64,000 nt of DNA from PHBD01 sp964578535 (GCA_964578535.1 CAZODI010000005.1:45602-109601), one strand, 5' to 3'; positions 25,600 to 35,192 are shown, counted from the first letter of the stretch. Program-made: numbers and translations. Notes: a model not told the origin generated them from the letters alone.

Positions 25600-26571
25600 T
25601 CAGGTTCCGTCTTCCAGCAGATAGGAAAAGATGAGCGGCGCCACGATCGTGGCATCGGACTCGATGACGAAGCGGGGCGTCTCCGGATTCAGCTTTCCCC
25701 AGGTGATCTTCTCGTTCGGCACCGCACCCGAGTATGATCCATAGCTTGTCGTGGAATCGCTGATCTGGCAGAAATATCCCCAGACGGGGGTCTCCCGGAT
25801 CTTCAGGTCTTCCCGGATCAGGGGAACGACGCAGATGGCGAAGTCTCCGGCGATGCCTCCGCCGATCTGGAAGAAGCCGAACGGCCCCGCCTGCGAGGCC
25901 TCCCGATACCACCGGACCAGTTCCGTCATGTATTCCATGCCGGTCCGGACGGTGTGGACGTTTCCCACCTTGCCCTGGACGCACAGCGAGGCATAGGCGT
26001 TCCCTAACGTGGAATCCTCCCAGCCGGGTACGAAAATCGGAAGGTTCCGGTCACAGGCGGCCATGAGCCAGCTGTCCGCCGGGTCCGCCTGGCACAGCGT
26101 TTCCCGGTGGACGCGGATGCAGCGGTACAGGAATTCGTGGGGGAAGAACCGCCTCCCGTCCCGGTCGCAGGCCATCCAGTCCTCGCTGATCAGCCCTTCC
26201 AGACTTCGCATGGCCTCCGTGGAGACACTGGTGTCCGTCACCCGGTGGAGTTGCCGGTCGTAAAGATCCTTCTCCTGTTCGGGGGTCAGGAATCGGTAAT
26301 CGGGAAGGTCCAGGCGGCGGGTCTCCACCAGGTTGAAGAGGTCTTCCTCAAGGTTGGCCCCGGTGCAGGAGATGGCGTGGATCTTGTCGCGGCGGATCAT
26401 CTCGGCGAGGGAAATACCCAGACGTGCGGTGCTCATGGCCCCGGCGAGGCTGACCATCATCCGGCCTCCCGCCTCCAGGAAGCGCCGGTAGGCCTCGGCC
26501 GCTTCCACCACCACGGCGGCGTTGAAATGCCGGTAATGCCGCTTCATGAATGCCTGGATGCTCACCGTCAT
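25600..26571 (-). CDS. Deoxyhypusine synthase-like protein
   Basis: A 323-aa protein of the deoxyhypusine synthase family, which transfers the aminobutyl group of spermidine. MKRHYRHFNAAVVVEAAEAY, GGRMMVSLAGAMSTARLGIS, ISCTGANLEEDLFNL, FVPGWEDSTLGN and QIGGGIAGDFAICVVPLI are family marks. PNEKITWGKLNPE retains the lysine equivalent to the eukaryotic catalytic Lys (SWGK). Bacteria lack eIF5A, and relatives have been linked to homospermidine or other polyamine synthesis, so the acceptor here is uncertain. I chose ATG 26571 because the family N-terminus begins there; the frame stays open to 26667. Confidence 0.85.
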   Translation of the reverse strand: MTVSIQAFMKRHYRHFNAAVVVEAAEAYRRFLEAGGRMMVSLAGAMSTARLGISLAEMIRRDKIHAISCTGANLEEDLFNLVETRRLDLPDYRFLTPEQEKDLYDRQLHRVTDTSVSTEAMRSLEGLISEDWMACDRDGRRFFPHEFLYRCIRVHRETLCQADPADSWLMAACDRNLPIFVPGWEDSTLGNAYASLCVQGKVGNVHTVRTGMEYMTELVRWYREASQAGPFGFFQIGGGIAGDFAICVVPLIREDLKIRETPVWGYFCQISDSTTSYGSYSGAVPNEKITWGKLNPETPRFVIESDATIVAPLIFSYLLEDGT

Positions 26572-26681
26572 CCTCCATCGCGCGCCACCTCCGTCGTTTT
26601 CAAGAGCCCTGGCCGTAAAAGGCAGGCTCGGCCGCATCCGGAAAGGCTCCGGATACGGACGGGCCAAAGGAAAGATGACCG

Positions 26682-26711
26682 TCTATAGAAAATTTTTAAC
26701 CCAAGCGTCAA
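26682..26711 (-). promoter_or_regulatory. candidate promoter of the deoxyhypusine synthase-like gene
   Basis: Minus strand TTGACG (26711-26706), an 18-bp spacer with AT-rich 3' end, and TATAGA (26687-26682). It gives a leader of about 100 nt before ATG 26571 and makes the earlier in-frame start at 26667 unlikely. Confidence 0.5.
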
Positions 26712-26790
26712 GGAAAAGAATGCATAAATCCGGAGGAACCGCAGGACTGGTGCGGGTTTGAAAGATTACAGCAGGGAGCATGGACACCGG

Positions 26791-28335
26791 TCAGGGAAGG
26801 AGAAGCTGGTTCTCCCGGGACCGCGATTCCCCCACGGACAGGACATAGATGGCGGGCATCCCCAGGACAGGGCAGCGGTTCTCGCAGATTCCGCATCCGA
26901 TGCAGCGCTCCAGGTCCACCCGGGGCTGCTTCACCGTCACCGGGCGTCCGTCCCGGTCCTTCACCGTGACCTCTTCGAGCAGCACGGCCTTCTGCGGCGT
27001 CGGGCACACCTCCTCGCAGACAATGCACGGAACGGCGTGCGACCAGGGAAGGCAGCGGCCCTGATCGATCATGGCCAGGCCGATCTTGATCTCCGTCTTC
27101 TCCTGCAGCTTCAGGCTTCGGATGGCCCCCGTCGGGCACACCTGCCCGCAGAGCGTGCAGCGATATTCACAGTAGCCGACCCGGGGCACCAGGACGGGAG
27201 ACCAGATCCCCTCCAGGGAGGCCTCCGCCAAGGCCGGCTGGAGGCCGCCGGTGATGCAGACCTTCATGCACTCGCCGCACTTGACGCAGCGCCGCAGGAA
27301 TTCCCTTTCCTCGAGCGATCCGGGAGGCCGGATCAGTAGCGGGTCCGTCTGGCCCGCCCTGGACGGACCGATCCGGAGAAGCGGCACCGCCGCAATCCCC
27401 GCGGCGGCGGCGGCGACAACGCGGCGGCGTCCCAGGTCCAGCGACGCCCCTCCCGCCTTCCTGCCGAAGCCGAAGGAAACGGCGTTCTTCGGGCAGGCAT
27501 CGTCGCAGTTCCCGCACAGGTAGCATTCGGCCTTCCGCCATTTGTCGAGGCTCTGGGGGGAGCATCCTCCCTCGCACCCGGGGACGCAGGCGCCACAGGA
27601 ATCGCATCCCTCGCTGACGGAGCGGGACAGCAGGGACCAGCGGGAGAGGATTCCCAGGAGCGCGCCGAGCGGGCAGAGATAGCGGCACCAGTAGCGCCGC
27701 TCGACCCAGTTGAGCGCCAGGATGCCGAGGAACAGGAGACCCAGGAAGAAACCCTGGCTGAACGAGGGCTGCCGGAGGGACAGGACGCCCTTGTACAGGA
27801 TCCCGAGCAGCCAGTCCGCCGCCGGCGCCAGCCCCGGGACCGGCCAGCGGGACAGCGCATCGAGAAAGGACGTCACCCCGTACTGGAAGGCCGGATGGAC
27901 CGAGAGGGACAGGGAGCGGATCAGAAGGCTCAGGGGATCGAATATGCCGGTGATCTGAAGGGTGAAAGCGGAGGAGGCCAGCAGAAAGACCAGGAGCAGG
28001 TACTTCAGGCGGAAGCTGCCCTTCGGGACGACCCGCCGGCGCTTCCGGACGGCGGCGCCCGCGAGGTTGTGAAGCGTCCCCAGGGGGCATACCCAGCCGC
28101 AGAAGAACCGGCCCAGGAAGACCGTCGCCAGGGCCACCGCTCCCGCCAGCAGCATCGAGGGAAGAAACGACCGGCTTGACAGGATCGCCGTCAGCGCCAG
28201 CAGGGGATCGGCGTCGAGAAAAAACTTGACCGGATAGCCGAGCTGGTCCGCCCCTTTCGACTCCGTCTGGAAAAAGAGCCACAGGAACAGGAGCAGGAAC
28301 AGGGCCTGCGAGGCAAGTCGCGCTTTTCGGATCAC
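26791..28335 (-). CDS. Fused NapH/NapG-like membrane polyferredoxin
   Basis: A 514-aa iron-sulfur protein. The N-terminal half is a NapH-like membrane domain with several helices and cluster motifs FCGWVCPLGTL and WCRYLCPLGALLG, then CDSCGACVPGCEGGC and CYLCGNCDDACP. The second half starts with a short hydrophobic segment (GRRRVVAAAAAGIAAVPLLR) followed by NapG/MauM-like ferredoxin motifs CVKCGECMKVC, CTLCGQVCPTG, CIVCEEVCPT and CIGCGICENRCP. The GTG start at 28335 follows GGAGGA. It likely carries electrons across or along the membrane. It lies just downstream of, and probably in an operon with, the DUF362 gene. Confidence 0.8.
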   Translation of the reverse strand: MIRKARLASQALFLLLFLWLFFQTESKGADQLGYPVKFFLDADPLLALTAILSSRSFLPSMLLAGAVALATVFLGRFFCGWVCPLGTLHNLAGAAVRKRRRVVPKGSFRLKYLLLVFLLASSAFTLQITGIFDPLSLLIRSLSLSVHPAFQYGVTSFLDALSRWPVPGLAPAADWLLGILYKGVLSLRQPSFSQGFFLGLLFLGILALNWVERRYWCRYLCPLGALLGILSRWSLLSRSVSEGCDSCGACVPGCEGGCSPQSLDKWRKAECYLCGNCDDACPKNAVSFGFGRKAGGASLDLGRRRVVAAAAAGIAAVPLLRIGPSRAGQTDPLLIRPPGSLEEREFLRRCVKCGECMKVCITGGLQPALAEASLEGIWSPVLVPRVGYCEYRCTLCGQVCPTGAIRSLKLQEKTEIKIGLAMIDQGRCLPWSHAVPCIVCEEVCPTPQKAVLLEEVTVKDRDGRPVTVKQPRVDLERCIGCGICENRCPVLGMPAIYVLSVGESRSRENQLLLP

Positions 28336-28402
28336 CGCTCCTCCGTTTTCAGGGGCTGGGGCAATCTCCGTTCCCGCAAAGGCGAGGGCCGGAACGCGTT
28401 TT

Positions 28403-29299
28403 TCACGCCTGGATCCGCCGGATTTTCTGCCTGGACAGCCGCATGTTCCCCAGGCCGGCCTGATGGCCGAGGCGGACGCACCCCAGGGCGTCTTCCTTGA
28501 GGCCGAACAGGGTGCTGCCGAAGGCATCCACGGCGACCTGGTCCTGGCCGACCGCCACCGTGTTGAGCAGGCGAACATCCGACAGGTCCCCGCCCGTCGG
28601 CCCGTTGGCGACCAGAATCCGCACGGCGTCGAGAACCACCAGCGTGGGCCGGACCGTCCGGGCCATGTCGACAAGACAGGGATCGATCCGCTGGTGAATC
28701 CGTCCGCGCGATCCCCCCATCACCCCCATCCAGTTCTTCATCCCCAGGGTCAGGATGGACGTCCCGTGGACCTTGGCGATGGGGACGTTGATGATCTTGT
28801 CGGCCTCGAAGACCTCCGTGTAAAGGGGCCAGGACTTCAGGGTCTCACCCTGGATCTTCATCTCCTTGAATTTCCGGTCCTCCACGAAGGACAGCTCCGC
28901 CCCTGCCGCCCCCGCCGCATCGGCAATGCCGCTCTGCTTGTAGGCCCGACGGGGACTGCTGACGGTATGATCGAAGACCTTCACCTTCTTCGCCCCGGCC
29001 TCGAAGCACATCCGGACCAAGGCTCCCACCACCTCGGGATTCGTGGTGGCGGCGTATTCGGGCGTCCGGTCCCAGCCGATATTGGGCTTGATTACGACGA
29101 CGTCCCCCCGGGAAACGAACCGCCGCATCCCCCCGAAGGCATCCACTGCCGCCCGGGTGATCCGGGCCGGCGAAGGCCCCTTCGCCACGACCATGTCCGG
29201 TTTCTCGGCGGCGGCCGGGCCGTCCGGCATCAGGAGACCCGGCAGTGCCAGGGTCGCCCCGGTAACGGCGGCCGTTTTCAGGAACTCCCTGCGGTTCAT
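28403..29299 (-). CDS. Tat-exported DUF362 domain protein
   Basis: A 298-aa protein with a twin-arginine signal (MNRREFLKTAAVTGATLALP) and a DUF362 domain: VVIKPNIGWDRTPEYAATT, VFDHTV, INVPIAKVH and LTLGMKNWMGV. The domain's function is not established. I chose ATG 29299 because GGAGGA lies just upstream and the signal peptide begins there. The gap to the polyferredoxin gene is 67 bp on the same strand, a pairing that suggests a periplasmic partner for that electron carrier. It is divergent from the phosphoglucose isomerase gene. Confidence 0.8.
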   Translation of the reverse strand: MNRREFLKTAAVTGATLALPGLLMPDGPAAAEKPDMVVAKGPSPARITRAAVDAFGGMRRFVSRGDVVVIKPNIGWDRTPEYAATTNPEVVGALVRMCFEAGAKKVKVFDHTVSSPRRAYKQSGIADAAGAAGAELSFVEDRKFKEMKIQGETLKSWPLYTEVFEADKIINVPIAKVHGTSILTLGMKNWMGVMGGSRGRIHQRIDPCLVDMARTVRPTLVVLDAVRILVANGPTGGDLSDVRLLNTVAVGQDQVAVDAFGSTLFGLKEDALGCVRLGHQAGLGNMRLSRQKIRRIQA

Positions 29300-29392
29300 A
29301 TCGCATTCCTCCCGGGTTTTATTTTCATGAATCCTGAACAGGGGGTCAACAGAAAAAACAGGGACTTGCGCAACTCCCCGGAAACAATTGGA

Positions 29393-29422
29393 TTGACTCG
29401 TCCTGACTCTCTGTATGATAAT
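29393..29422 (+). promoter_or_regulatory. candidate promoter for the phosphoglucose isomerase gene
   Basis: TTGACT (29393-29398), an 18-bp spacer and GATAAT (29417-29422), 50 bp before the start at 29473. It is one of the better consensus matches in the window. Confidence 0.5.
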
Positions 29423-29472
29423 GCCCGCGTACATTTGGGAACTTCAAACCGTCTGCCGCAGCAGGGAATCCC

Positions 29473-31143
29473 ATGAGCAAAGGCACGATTCACCCCGGCC
29501 CCCTGGAAACGCGATACCGGACCGCCCTGGAGGAGGCCCGGAGCGCCTCCGTGCGGTCGCGCCTCCGGCAGAAGGATCCGTCCCTCTGGCCGGGACCGGC
29601 TGCGGAAACCGCCCATCGCCTGGGCTGGCTCGATTGCCCGCAGTCCATGATCCCGCATCTTCCGGACATGGAGGCTTTTGCAGAAACCATACGGGGGGAA
29701 GGCTTCCGGCGGGTTCTCCTCCTGGGTATGGGAGGGTCCAGCCTCGCCCCGGACCTGTTCGCCCGGCTCCTGGGCACGGAGCGGGGGCTGCCCCTGGAGA
29801 TCCTCGACACGACGGACCCGGCGACAATCAGGTCCTGCACGGATCGCTTCCCGCCGGAGGAGACCCTCTTCATCGCCTCCACCAAGTCGGGAGGGACCGT
29901 CGAGACCCTGTCCCTGCTGAAGCATTTCTATCGCCGTGCCGTGCACCGGCTCGGGGTGGAGCGGGCCGGCGGCCATTTCTGCGCGATCACCGACCCGGGC
30001 AGCGGCCTGGAATCGCTCGCCGGGGCCTGCCGGTTCCGGAAAATTTTCCTGAACGACCCCGACATCGGCGGCCGCTTTTCCGCCCTTTCCCTGTTCGGCC
30101 TCGTTCCCGCAACTCTGGCGGGCACCTCACCCCGCCGGCTGCTGGAGGACGCCGCCATGGCCGCGGAGAGAGAGTGGCGGGAAACGGAGCCGCGTTCCAC
30201 CGGGGGGCTGGAGCTGGGGATTTTCCTGGGCGAGGCGGCGGCGGTGGGACGGGACAGGCTGGTCCTGTGCCATCCCCCGGAGCTGGCACCCCTCGCGGAC
30301 TGGCTGGAACAGCTCCTGGCGGAGAGCACCGGCAAGGAAGGAAAAGGAATCCTGCCCGTTCCCGGCGAGGTCCCGGACGGGCATCCCCTGTCCTGGGAAA
30401 ACGGCGTCTTCGCCTTCCTGTACCCCGGGGAAACCGGGCCTCCCGCTGGCCGGCTCCGTCAGGCCGAACGGTGCGGCTGCCCCTGGGTTGCGCTCGATGC
30501 GGACCCCCGGCGAGACCTGGGTGCCTTCCTGTACCTCTGGGAAACGGCCACGGCCTGTGCCTGCTGGAGGCTGGGGGTGAATCCCTTCGACCAGCCCGAC
30601 GTGGAATCCGCCAAGGAAGGAGCCCGCCGGTTCCTCCAGGATCCCGCCCGGGCGGGGCGGGTTTCCGGCGAGCCGCCCCTTGATTCCGGAGAAAGACGGG
30701 AAGACCGGGCGGCGGAGGACCTCCGGGAGTTTCTCGGGGATCCCTCACCGCATGGATACACCGCCCTCCAGGCGTTTCTCCCCTGCGAGCCCGAGATCCG
30801 GTCCGCCCTGGAGGATCTCCGCCGGGCGGCCCAGGGCCTGTCAGGCCATCCGGTGACGGCCGGTTTCGGCCCCCGCTATCTTCACTCGACGGGACAGCTC
30901 CACAAGGGTGATGCCGGGCAGGGCCGCTTCATCCAGATCACCGCCGACGACCGGGAGGACCTCCCGATCCCCGGGACCATGGACAGCGACGAGTCGACCC
31001 TGACCTTCGGAACACTGAAGGCCGCCCAGGCAGCGGGCGACCGCGAGGCCCTCGCGACGGCCGGCCGCCGGGTCTTCCACCTGCACCTGGGTCATGATCC
31101 GGCGGAGCGGCTGTACGATCTGACGAAGCGTCTCCGGGGCTGA
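29473..31143 (+). CDS. Glucose-6-phosphate isomerase domain protein
   Basis: A 556-aa cytoplasmic sugar-phosphate isomerase, probably interconverting glucose-6-P and fructose-6-P. GFRRVLLLGMGGSSLAPDLF is the first SIS-domain motif and LFIASTKSGGTVETLSLLKH the phosphate-binding loop. FGPRYLHSTGQLHKGDAGQG near the C-terminus is the second conserved block. The sequence resembles the isomerase half of the fused transaldolase/phosphoglucose isomerase proteins more than the enterobacterial Pgi; here no transaldolase domain is attached. AGGGA precedes the ATG. Confidence 0.85.
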   Translation: MSKGTIHPGPLETRYRTALEEARSASVRSRLRQKDPSLWPGPAAETAHRLGWLDCPQSMIPHLPDMEAFAETIRGEGFRRVLLLGMGGSSLAPDLFARLLGTERGLPLEILDTTDPATIRSCTDRFPPEETLFIASTKSGGTVETLSLLKHFYRRAVHRLGVERAGGHFCAITDPGSGLESLAGACRFRKIFLNDPDIGGRFSALSLFGLVPATLAGTSPRRLLEDAAMAAEREWRETEPRSTGGLELGIFLGEAAAVGRDRLVLCHPPELAPLADWLEQLLAESTGKEGKGILPVPGEVPDGHPLSWENGVFAFLYPGETGPPAGRLRQAERCGCPWVALDADPRRDLGAFLYLWETATACACWRLGVNPFDQPDVESAKEGARRFLQDPARAGRVSGEPPLDSGERREDRAAEDLREFLGDPSPHGYTALQAFLPCEPEIRSALEDLRRAAQGLSGHPVTAGFGPRYLHSTGQLHKGDAGQGRFIQITADDREDLPIPGTMDSDESTLTFGTLKAAQAAGDREALATAGRRVFHLHLGHDPAERLYDLTKRLRG

Positions 31144-31223
31144 CCTGCCCGGAGAGAACGATGGATGCTCCCAGGCAGGCGGCATCCTGCCGCAGGCCCC
31201 CCGAAACAGCAAAGGACGGATTC

Positions 31224-33281
31224 ATGGCTGAAACAAACCGCCTTGCCGGCGAAAAGAGCCCTTACCTCCTGCAGCACGCCTCCAATCCCGTGGACTGGTA
31301 CCCGTGGGGAGAGGAGGCCTTCACCCGGGCCAGGCGCGAAGACCGCCCCGTTTTCCTCTCCATCGGCTACTCCACATGTCACTGGTGCCACGTCATGGCC
31401 CACGAGTCCTTCGAAAACGAGGAGGCGGCCGCCCTGCTGAACGGGGCCTTCGTCTGCGTCAAGGTGGACCGTGAGGAGCGGCCGGACCTGGACCATCTCT
31501 ACATGACGGCCTGCCAGATGATGACGGGATCCGGAGGCTGGCCCCTGACGGTCGTCCTGACACCGGACAGGCGACCCTTCTTTGCCGCCACCTACATCCC
31601 CCGGGAGACCCGCCTGGGCCGCACCGGCCTGATGGACCTCGTTCCGCGGATCGTCCATCTCTGGCGGACCCGCCGGCAGGACGTCCTTGAATCCGCCGGC
31701 AGGGTGCTGCAGGCGCTCCAGGAGTCCGGGAAAGACGCCCCCGAAGAGGATCTCCCGAAGGACATCCTCGATCGGGCCTATGGCGAGCTGCGGGACCGTT
31801 TCGATCCCGAGTCCGGGGGCTTCGGGGATCGTCCCAAGTTCCCGATCCCCCACCAGATCCTCTTTCTGCTCCGCTATTCCCGGTCGACCCGGACCGGCTG
31901 GGCACTGGAGATGGCGGAGCGGACCCTGAAGGCCATGCGGGCGGGGGGGATCTGGGACCACCTGGGCTTCGGCTTCCACCGCTACAGCACCGACGACCAG
32001 TGGCACCTGCCCCACTTCGAGAAGATGCTCTACGACCAGGCCCTTCAGGCCCTGGCATATACGGAAGCCTTCCAGGCCTCGGGGAATCCCCTGTACCGTT
32101 CCGTCGCCGGAGACATCGTGACCTACGTGCTTCGGGATCTGGCGGACCCGGGCGGAGGGTTTTGCAGTGCCGAGGACGCCGACAGCGAGGGTGAAGAAGG
32201 AACCTTCTATGTGTGGAAAGCGGATGAGATCCGGCGGATTCTGGGGAAAGAGGCGGCCCGGGCCTTCGGGGAGGCCTACCAGGTCCGCGAGGAGGGCAAC
32301 TACATCGAGGAGGCCACGGGACAGCGGACGGACAGGAACATCCTCCACTGGAGGGGGGACCCCCCGGCGGAACTTCCGCCCGATCTGGAAAAGGCCCGGC
32401 GGACGCTCCTCGCCGCCCGGGAGAAACGACCCCGCCCCCACCGGGACGACAAGGTCCTGACGGACTGGAACGGCCTGATGCTGGCCGCCCTGGCCAGGGC
32501 GGCGGCATCCGGCGACTCCCGCTGCGCCCAGGCCTACCGGCGCTGCCTTTCCTTCTTCTCGGAGACGATGCTCAGAAACGGGATGCTGCTCCACCGCTGG
32601 CGGGACGGAGAAGCGGCCATTCCGGCCAACGTGGACGACTACTCCTTCCTGATCCGGGGGCTCATCGAGGGCTACCAGGCCTTCCTGGACCCGTCCCTTC
32701 TGGCGGCGGCGATCCGCCTTCAGGCGGAGCAGGACCGCCGTTTCTGGGACGACGGCCTGGGGGGATACTTTTTCTCACCCGCGGAAAACCGCGACCTCCT
32801 GGTCCGGAAAAAGCAGATCTACGACGGCGCCATCCCGTCGGGCAACTCCGTCTCGGCACTGAACCTGGCCCTCCTGGGCCGGCTGACCGGCGAGAGCGGC
32901 CATGAGGAGCGGGCCGTACGGATCCTGCGCTGCTTCTCTTCCGCCGTCGCCGCGATGCCCTCGGCCTATACCATGCTCATGGCGGCGCTGGACTTTCTCA
33001 CCAATCCATCCTATGAAATCGTCATTGCCGGAGACCCCGCCGCCCCGGACACGGCGGCCCTGCTGACAGTCGTCCGGGAGCGGTATCTTCCCGGCGAGAC
33101 GATCCTGCTCCGGCCCCCGGGGAGAAGCGCCGGGGAAATCGGGAAGATCGCCCCCTTCGTAAAGGACATGAAACCGGTCGGAGGCAAGGCGGCGGTCTAC
33201 GTGTGCCGGCATTTCAGCTGCCGGGAGCCGGTCACGGATCCCCGGAAGCTCCGGGACGTCCTGGAAGAGGAAGAATCATGA
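31224..33281 (+). CDS. YyaL/SSP411-type thioredoxin-domain protein
   Basis: A 685-aa protein of the DUF255 (spermatogenesis-associated protein 20) family. The N-terminal thioredoxin-like domain starts NRLAGEKSPYLLQHASNPVDWY with the CxxC-like STCHWCHVMAHESFE, then GGWPLTVVLTPDRRPFFAATY. The C-terminal ~450 residues form the glycoside-hydrolase-like toroid, with HFEKMLYDQALQALAY and DDYSFLIRGLIEGYQ. The true function is unknown despite wide distribution. ATG 31224 has AAAGGA 7 nt upstream. The stop overlaps the next gene's start (33278-33281). Confidence 0.88.
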   Translation: MAETNRLAGEKSPYLLQHASNPVDWYPWGEEAFTRARREDRPVFLSIGYSTCHWCHVMAHESFENEEAAALLNGAFVCVKVDREERPDLDHLYMTACQMMTGSGGWPLTVVLTPDRRPFFAATYIPRETRLGRTGLMDLVPRIVHLWRTRRQDVLESAGRVLQALQESGKDAPEEDLPKDILDRAYGELRDRFDPESGGFGDRPKFPIPHQILFLLRYSRSTRTGWALEMAERTLKAMRAGGIWDHLGFGFHRYSTDDQWHLPHFEKMLYDQALQALAYTEAFQASGNPLYRSVAGDIVTYVLRDLADPGGGFCSAEDADSEGEEGTFYVWKADEIRRILGKEAARAFGEAYQVREEGNYIEEATGQRTDRNILHWRGDPPAELPPDLEKARRTLLAAREKRPRPHRDDKVLTDWNGLMLAALARAAASGDSRCAQAYRRCLSFFSETMLRNGMLLHRWRDGEAAIPANVDDYSFLIRGLIEGYQAFLDPSLLAAAIRLQAEQDRRFWDDGLGGYFFSPAENRDLLVRKKQIYDGAIPSGNSVSALNLALLGRLTGESGHEERAVRILRCFSSAVAAMPSAYTMLMAALDFLTNPSYEIVIAGDPAAPDTAALLTVVRERYLPGETILLRPPGRSAGEIGKIAPFVKDMKPVGGKAAVYVCRHFSCREPVTDPRKLRDVLEEEES

Positions 33282-35179
33282 GCACGATGGAGACCTGGCA
33301 AGAGCGGTACCCGGAGAAATTCGCCCCGGAAGATGTGATTTTCGGCCACATCCACCGGGGAGACGTAATCTTCATCGGGTCCGCCTGCGCGGAGCCGCAG
33401 TACCTGGTCCATTCCCTGATCCGGTACGTCAAGGCCCACCCGAAGGCCTTCTTCGACGCAGAGGTCCTCCACATCCGGACCCTCGGCGTGGCACCCTACG
33501 CCTACGAGCGGTTCAGGCAGAACTTCCGCCACAATTCCTTCTTCATCGGCGAGACCACCCGGGACGCCGTCAACCAGGGCGTGGCGGACTACACGCCCAT
33601 ATCCCTCTCCAAGGTTCCGGAACTGTTCTACCGCGGGCTGGCAAACGTGGACATCGCCCTGATCCAGGTCTCGCCGCCCGACGACCACGGATACGTGAGC
33701 CTGGGGGTCAGCGTCGACATCGTCAAGGCCGCCGTGGATCAGGCCAGCCTGATCGTGGCCCAGGTGAACCGGTATATGCCACGGGTTCACGGAGACGGAT
33801 TCCTCCACGTGGAAGACGTTGACTTCCTGGTGCCCCACGACGAGCCTCTCCTGGAGTACGCCCCCGAGGCGGACACGGAGATCATCCAGCGTATCGGCCG
33901 CTACGTCTCGAAGCTCATCCAGGACGGGGACACGATCCAGGTGGGACTGGGGAGCCTGCCCAACGGCGTCTTCACCCACCTGGGGGACAAGCAGCACCTG
34001 GGGATCCACACGGAGCTCCTGGGCGACGGGATCGCGGACCTGATGCGCCGCGGCGTCGTGGACAATTCCCGGAAGACCGTCGACCGGGGGAAAACCGTGG
34101 CCACCTTCTGCATGGGCCACCGGGACACCTACGAGTACATCCACGACAATCCCGCCGTCGAGTTCAAGGCCATCGACTACACGAACAACCCCCTCGTCAT
34201 CGCCCGGCAGGACAACATGGTGGCCATCAACAGCGCCCTGGAGATCGACCTGACGGGGCAGGCCACGGCGGAGTCCATCGGCCGGAGGTTCTACAGCGGG
34301 ATCGGAGGACAGGCGGACTTCATGCGGGGCGCCTCCCTGGCACGGAACGGGAAGACCATCCTGGCGCTCCAGTCGACGGCCTCGGCAGAGATGATCTCGC
34401 GGATCGTACCGTTCCTCAGGGAAGGAGCGGGGGCCACCCTCATCCGGGGGGATGTCCAGTACGTGGTGACCGAGTACGGCATCGCCTATCTCCACGGGAA
34501 GAACGTCCGGGAACGGGCCATGGAGCTCATCGGCATCGCTCATCCGAAGTTTCGTGCCCGGTTGATGGAGGAGGCGAAGAAGGCCGGCCTGGTCTACCGC
34601 GACCAGGCCTACATCCCCGGGGAGCGGGGGATGTATCCGGAACACCTGGAGTCCTACCGGACCACCCGGAAGGGCTTCAACATCTACTTCCGGCCCATCA
34701 AGATCAGCGACGAGCCGCGCCTGAAGGACTTCATCTACTCCCTGTCGGAGCAGAGCATGTACCGGCGCTTCATTTCGTCGCGGAAAGACATGCCCCATGA
34801 ACGGCTGCAGCCCCTGGTGATCATCGACTACACCAAGGAGATGGCCATCCTGGCCGTGACCGGGACGGAAGAGAAGGAGACCATCGTGGGCGTGGGCCGC
34901 TACTACATCGAGCCGGACAGCCACTCTGCGGAAGTGGCCTTCGCCGTGCGGGACGACCAGCAGAACCGGGGAATCGGCCTCGAGCTCCTGTCGTACCTGA
35001 CGTTCCTCGCCAAGCGCCAGGGTCTCCTGGGCTTCACCGCCACCGTCGTGGCGGGGAACGAGCCGATGCTCCACGTCTTTGAAAAGGGCGGCTTCGAGAT
35101 CGAGCGGCGCAGCGGCGGCGGCATCCACGAATTGAAGATGACCTTCCGGGAGGAGGGTTACAATCAGGGAATGCGTTGA
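33278..35179 (+). CDS. Acetyl-CoA hydrolase/transferase fused to GNAT domain
   Basis: A 633-aa two-domain protein. Residues ~1-450 are an acetyl-CoA hydrolase/4-hydroxybutyrate CoA-transferase-like domain, with the likely catalytic E246 in GIHTELLGDGIADLM, and YSGIGGQADFMRGAS. Residues ~465-633 form a GNAT acetyltransferase domain with the acetyl-CoA loop DDQQNRGIGLELLSYL near residue 562. The fusion suggests that CoA-thioester turnover and acetylation are joined, but the acetyl acceptor is unknown. The start overlaps the upstream stop as ATGA, so translation is probably coupled. Confidence 0.88.
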   Translation: MSTMETWQERYPEKFAPEDVIFGHIHRGDVIFIGSACAEPQYLVHSLIRYVKAHPKAFFDAEVLHIRTLGVAPYAYERFRQNFRHNSFFIGETTRDAVNQGVADYTPISLSKVPELFYRGLANVDIALIQVSPPDDHGYVSLGVSVDIVKAAVDQASLIVAQVNRYMPRVHGDGFLHVEDVDFLVPHDEPLLEYAPEADTEIIQRIGRYVSKLIQDGDTIQVGLGSLPNGVFTHLGDKQHLGIHTELLGDGIADLMRRGVVDNSRKTVDRGKTVATFCMGHRDTYEYIHDNPAVEFKAIDYTNNPLVIARQDNMVAINSALEIDLTGQATAESIGRRFYSGIGGQADFMRGASLARNGKTILALQSTASAEMISRIVPFLREGAGATLIRGDVQYVVTEYGIAYLHGKNVRERAMELIGIAHPKFRARLMEEAKKAGLVYRDQAYIPGERGMYPEHLESYRTTRKGFNIYFRPIKISDEPRLKDFIYSLSEQSMYRRFISSRKDMPHERLQPLVIIDYTKEMAILAVTGTEEKETIVGVGRYYIEPDSHSAEVAFAVRDDQQNRGIGLELLSYLTFLAKRQGLLGFTATVVAGNEPMLHVFEKGGFEIERRSGGGIHELKMTFREEGYNQGMR

Positions 35180-35192
35180 AAGGAACGTTGCA

